NCBI RefSeq assembly: GCF_019565455.1
Contig: NZ_CP067377.1
Location: forward strand, 1,804,001-1,868,000
Length of the DNA stretch: 64,000 nt
Reading direction: 5' to 3'
DNA from: Flavobacterium oreochromis
GTDB lineage: Bacteria > Bacteroidota > Bacteroidia > Flavobacteriales > Flavobacteriaceae
Positions within the stretch are counted from its first letter, which is position 1. Each line of letters starts with the position of its first letter. A program made the translations under genes and the position numbers. Shown here piece after piece: positions 63,301 to 64,000 of the stretch. The notes under the pieces are model-generated. The model saw nothing but the letters and a program-made list of their open reading frames with translations. It ran no database searches and had not been told where the DNA came from.

Positions 63301-64000
63301 ATCAGGAACGTATGTAGTTACTTACCAAATCTGTGAAAATGGAGCGTTACCAAATCCACCAGGAAATTGTGATACAGCTACAGCAACAGTAGTGGTATTG
63401 AATCCAATTGATGCTGTAAATGATACTCCAGCTGTAGTAACAGTAGGAGATAGCACACCAAGTGTTATCTTAAATGATACGTTAGATGGTGCTCCAGCAG
63501 TAATCGGAACTAACCCAGGTCAAGTTGCATTAACACCAGTAACCGTTCCAGCAGGTTTAACTTTAAACGCTGATGGTAGAATTACCGTTAATCCATTAAC
63601 TCCATCAGGAACGTATGTAGTTACTTACCAAATCTGTGAAAATGGAGCGTTACCAAATCCACCAGGAAATTGTGATACAGCTACAGCAACAGTAGTGGTA
63701 TTGAATCCAATTGATGCTGTAAATGATACTCCAGCTGTAGTAACAGTAGGAGATAGCACACCAAGTGTTATCTTAAATGATACGTTAGATGGTGCTCCAG
63801 CAGTAATCGGAACTAACCCAGGTCAAGTTGCATTAACACCAGTAACCGTTCCAGCAGGTTTAACTTTAAACGCTGATGGTAGAATTACCGTTAATCCATT
63901 AACTCCATCAGGAACGTATGTAGTTACTTACCAAATCTGTGAAAATGGAGCGTTACCAAATCCACCAGGAAATTGTGATACAGCTACAGCAACAGTAGTG
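57329..64000 (+). CDS. Giant secreted repeat protein, adhesin-like (3' end outside window)
   Basis: The frame is open without interruption from ATG 57329 to the window edge (2224 codons). In order: signal peptide (residues 1-36, ending NYSQ); a domain of about 260 residues without a clear match (IHAVNIRTGKTTLIS...); an SdrD B-like domain (about 297-395: IGDRVYRDYNNNGLFDGIDVGIAG); a DUF11 domain (about 412-530: KTVSDATPNVGSNVTFTLTVTNTG); then 17 Ig-like units of about 98-104 residues, two diverged and 15 nearly identical. Each unit has two Cys near its end (ICENG...NC). Flavobacterial proteins of this type are secreted by the T9SS and act in adhesion or gliding; the sorting domain should lie downstream. 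Confidence 0.9.
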   Translation, partial: MVEKIPKIYIDKFRNLIFLTCLVASFFLPVQKNYSQCGSGFQQGGFLMSVSNEIHAVNIRTGKTTLISTSPFVAGGGALGLNSFATNTAAKVMYYTNTVTGATNTALYAYNIATNSHSIVSSDVRAQGVLLGGNGVGSGGAAFDGGFLYLAIENLATGSGTADNDTVIYRCTMSADGLTLVNAVPVMQIDPSDSMGDFGVVGNLMVRAYSGNVIEYTFPAVYTAGINTAPSFTTPGDPSYVSQVAQDNLNNLWIVADGFRQYFPSTHTFSATTIPTTDGINNVPSPNDAGGCVAADAVIGDRVYRDYNNNGLFDGIDVGIAGVTINIYDDFNGNGIIDAGTDTLLTIVTTGVGGIYNVSNLLPGNYIIRVTDTGNVIGGTAVSTTGGNIQVEALSISESNLSHDFGYFTPNSDLGIVKTVSDATPNVGSNVTFTLTVTNTGISNATGVTVNDLLPSGYTFVGSLPSVGTYNSGTGVWSIGGLANGAIATLNIVATVKATGNYANTATVTGTELDPTLTNNSSTSTPSPKNVVDAVNDSAITLASGSTSVVVPGNVTTNDTLNGVAVTGTNTNVTPVTNGPLSVDANGVITLAPNTVSGTYTVTYQLCEADPVTGNNLVPANCDTAIATVVVSNPLVATNDTLPGTGGSVLGNDTLNGVAVTTSNTDVTPATNGPLSIDANGNVTVAANTPSGSYPITYTICETGSVPANCKTATATVVVLNPIDAVNDTPAVVTVGDSTPSVILNDTLDGAPAVIGTNPGQVALTPVTVPAGLTLKADGTITVNANTPSGTYVVTYQICENGAVPANCDTATATVVVLNPIDAVNDTPAVVTVGDSTPSVILNDTLDGAPAVIGTNPGQVALTPVTVPAGLTLNADGRITVNPLTPSGTYVVTYQICENGALPNPPGNCDTATATVVVLNPIDAVNDTPAVVTGGDTTPSVILNDTLDGAPAVIGTNPGQVALTPVTVPAGLTLNADGRITVNPLTPSGTYVVTYQICENGALPNPPGNCDTATATVVVLNPIDAVNDTPAVVTVGDSTSSVILNDTLDGAPAVIGTNPGQVALTPVTVPAGLTLNADGRITVNPLTPSGTYVVTYQICENGALPNPPGNCDTATATVVVLNPIDAVNDTPAVVTVGDSTSSVILNDTLDGAPAVIGTNPGQVALTPVTVPAGLTLNADGTITVNANTPSGTYVVTYQICENGALPNPPGNCDTATATVVVLNPIDAVNDTPAVVTGGDTTPSVILNDTFNNLPAVIGTNPGQVALTPVTVPAGLTLNADGTITVNANTPSGTYVVTYQICENGALPNPPGNCDTATATVVVLNPIDAVNDTPAVVTVGDSTPSVILNDTLDGAPAVIGTNPGQVALTPVTVPAGLTLNADGRITVNPLTPSGTYVVTYQICENGALPNPPGNCDTATATVVVLNPIDAVNDTPAVVTGGDTTPSVILNDTLDGAPAVIGTNPGQVALTPVTVPAGLTLNADGRITVNPLTPSGTYVVTYQICENGALPNPPGNCDTATATVVVLNPIDAVNDTPAVVTGGDSTPSVILNDTFNNLPAVIGTNPGQVALTPVTVPAGLTLNADGTITVNANTPSGTYVVTYQICENGALPNPPGNCDTATATVVVLNPIDAVNDTPAVVTVGDSTPSVILNDTLDGAPAVIGTNPGQVALTPVTVPAGLTLNADGTITVNANTPSGTYVVTYQICENGAVPANCDTATATVVVLNPIDAVNDTPAVVTVGDSTPSVILNDTLDGAPAVIGTNPGQVALTPVTVPAGLTLNADGRITVNPLTPSGTYVVTYQICENGAVPANCDTATATVVVLNPIDAVNDTPAVVTVGDSTPSVILNDTLDGAPAVIGTNPGQVALTPVTVPAGLTLNADGTITVNANTPSGTYVVTYQICENGALPNPPGNCDTATATVVVLNPIDAVNDTPAVVTVGDSTPSVILNDTLDGAPAVIGTNPGQVALTPVTVPAGLTLNADGRITVNPLTPSGTYVVTYQICENGALPNPPGNCDTATATVVVLNPIDAVNDTPAVVTVGDSTPSVILNDTLDGAPAVIGTNPGQVALTPVTVPAGLTLNADGRITVNPLTPSGTYVVTYQICENGALPNPPGNCDTATATVVVLNPIDAVNDTPAVVTVGDSTPSVILNDTLDGAPAVIGTNPGQVALTPVTVPAGLTLNADGRITVNPLTPSGTYVVTYQICENGALPNPPGNCDTATATVV
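59486..64000 (+). repeat. Tandem array of 15 near-identical 294/303-bp units in the giant gene
   Basis: Units begin (TTG of LNPIDAVNDT) at 59486, 59780, 60083, 60386, 60689, 60992, 61295, 61598, 61901, 62204, 62498, 62792, 63095, 63398 and 63701; the last is cut three bases short by the window edge. Lengths are 294 (98 residues, ending ENGAVPANC) or 303 (101 residues, ending ENGALPNPPGNC). Four positions vary as alternative short blocks, and their combinations differ from unit to unit. Two more divergent units precede the array from about 58919. Confidence 0.97.

Noticed and set aside
59486..64000. Regular repeats of about 300 bases could suggest a CRISPR-like or satellite array.
   Set aside because: The units are coding, keep one open frame throughout, have no unique spacers and match Ig-like protein repeats.

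Overview
The window is AT-rich chromosomal DNA from a member of the Bacteroidota, almost certainly Flavobacteriaceae and plausibly Flavobacterium. This rests on the rpsU-xerC-hpf-tRNA-tuf-secE-nusG-rplKAJL-rpoBC block, SusC/SusD genes, type IX secretion (T9SS) sorting domains, -7 promoter boxes of the TAnnTTTG type, and the absence of Shine-Dalgarno (SD) sequences at almost every gene except rpsU.

Layout. (1) 1-4105: the distal part of a nitrous oxide reductase maturation cluster (membrane protein, nosL, nosD, nosF, nosY, CopD-like protein); nosZ itself should lie just upstream of the window. (2) 4393-14310: a run of outer-membrane and periplasmic genes that looks like copper (or copper plus iron) acquisition. 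It holds two paralogous small Cys-rich proteins, a YtkA-like lipoprotein, two TonB-dependent receptors, an MbnP-family lipoprotein next to a di-heme MbnH/MauG-like peroxidase, and a PepSY membrane protein. (3) 14371-33655: housekeeping and accessory genes (secreted GH19 chitinase, lysS, lipB, rnhB, a SusC/SusD pair, a putative porin, a cystathionine beta-synthase-like enzyme, DUF2851, PspC-like and helix-hairpin-helix proteins, an acyl-CoA dehydrogenase, a Tat-exported amine oxidase). (4) 34003-48736: the translation/transcription superoperon with four tRNAs. (5) 48844-53289: a DUF3467 protein, prfC and a two-component system. (6) 54190-64000: a cell-surface region with a tiny proline-rich membrane protein, two secreted proteins and the first 2224 codons of a giant repeat adhesin that runs off the window.

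How the genes work together. NosZ is a copper enzyme, and NosL/NosDFY supply and assemble its copper sites. The neighbouring MbnP/MbnH-like pair and TonB receptors are natural candidates for bringing copper in across the outer membrane, so regions 1 and 2 may be one functional unit. Region 4 is the usual ribosome/RNA polymerase operon group. In it rpsU alone has a perfect SD, as expected if ribosomal protein bS21 feeds back on its own synthesis.

Sequence quality. At least 16 genes carry one or two single-base frameshifts, nearly all at homopolymer runs. They include rpoC, rplL and nusG, which cannot be dead in a living cell, so most are probably sequencing errors. I annotate these genes over their full reconstructed spans. 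Frameshift density is noticeably higher in 2866-14310 than elsewhere.
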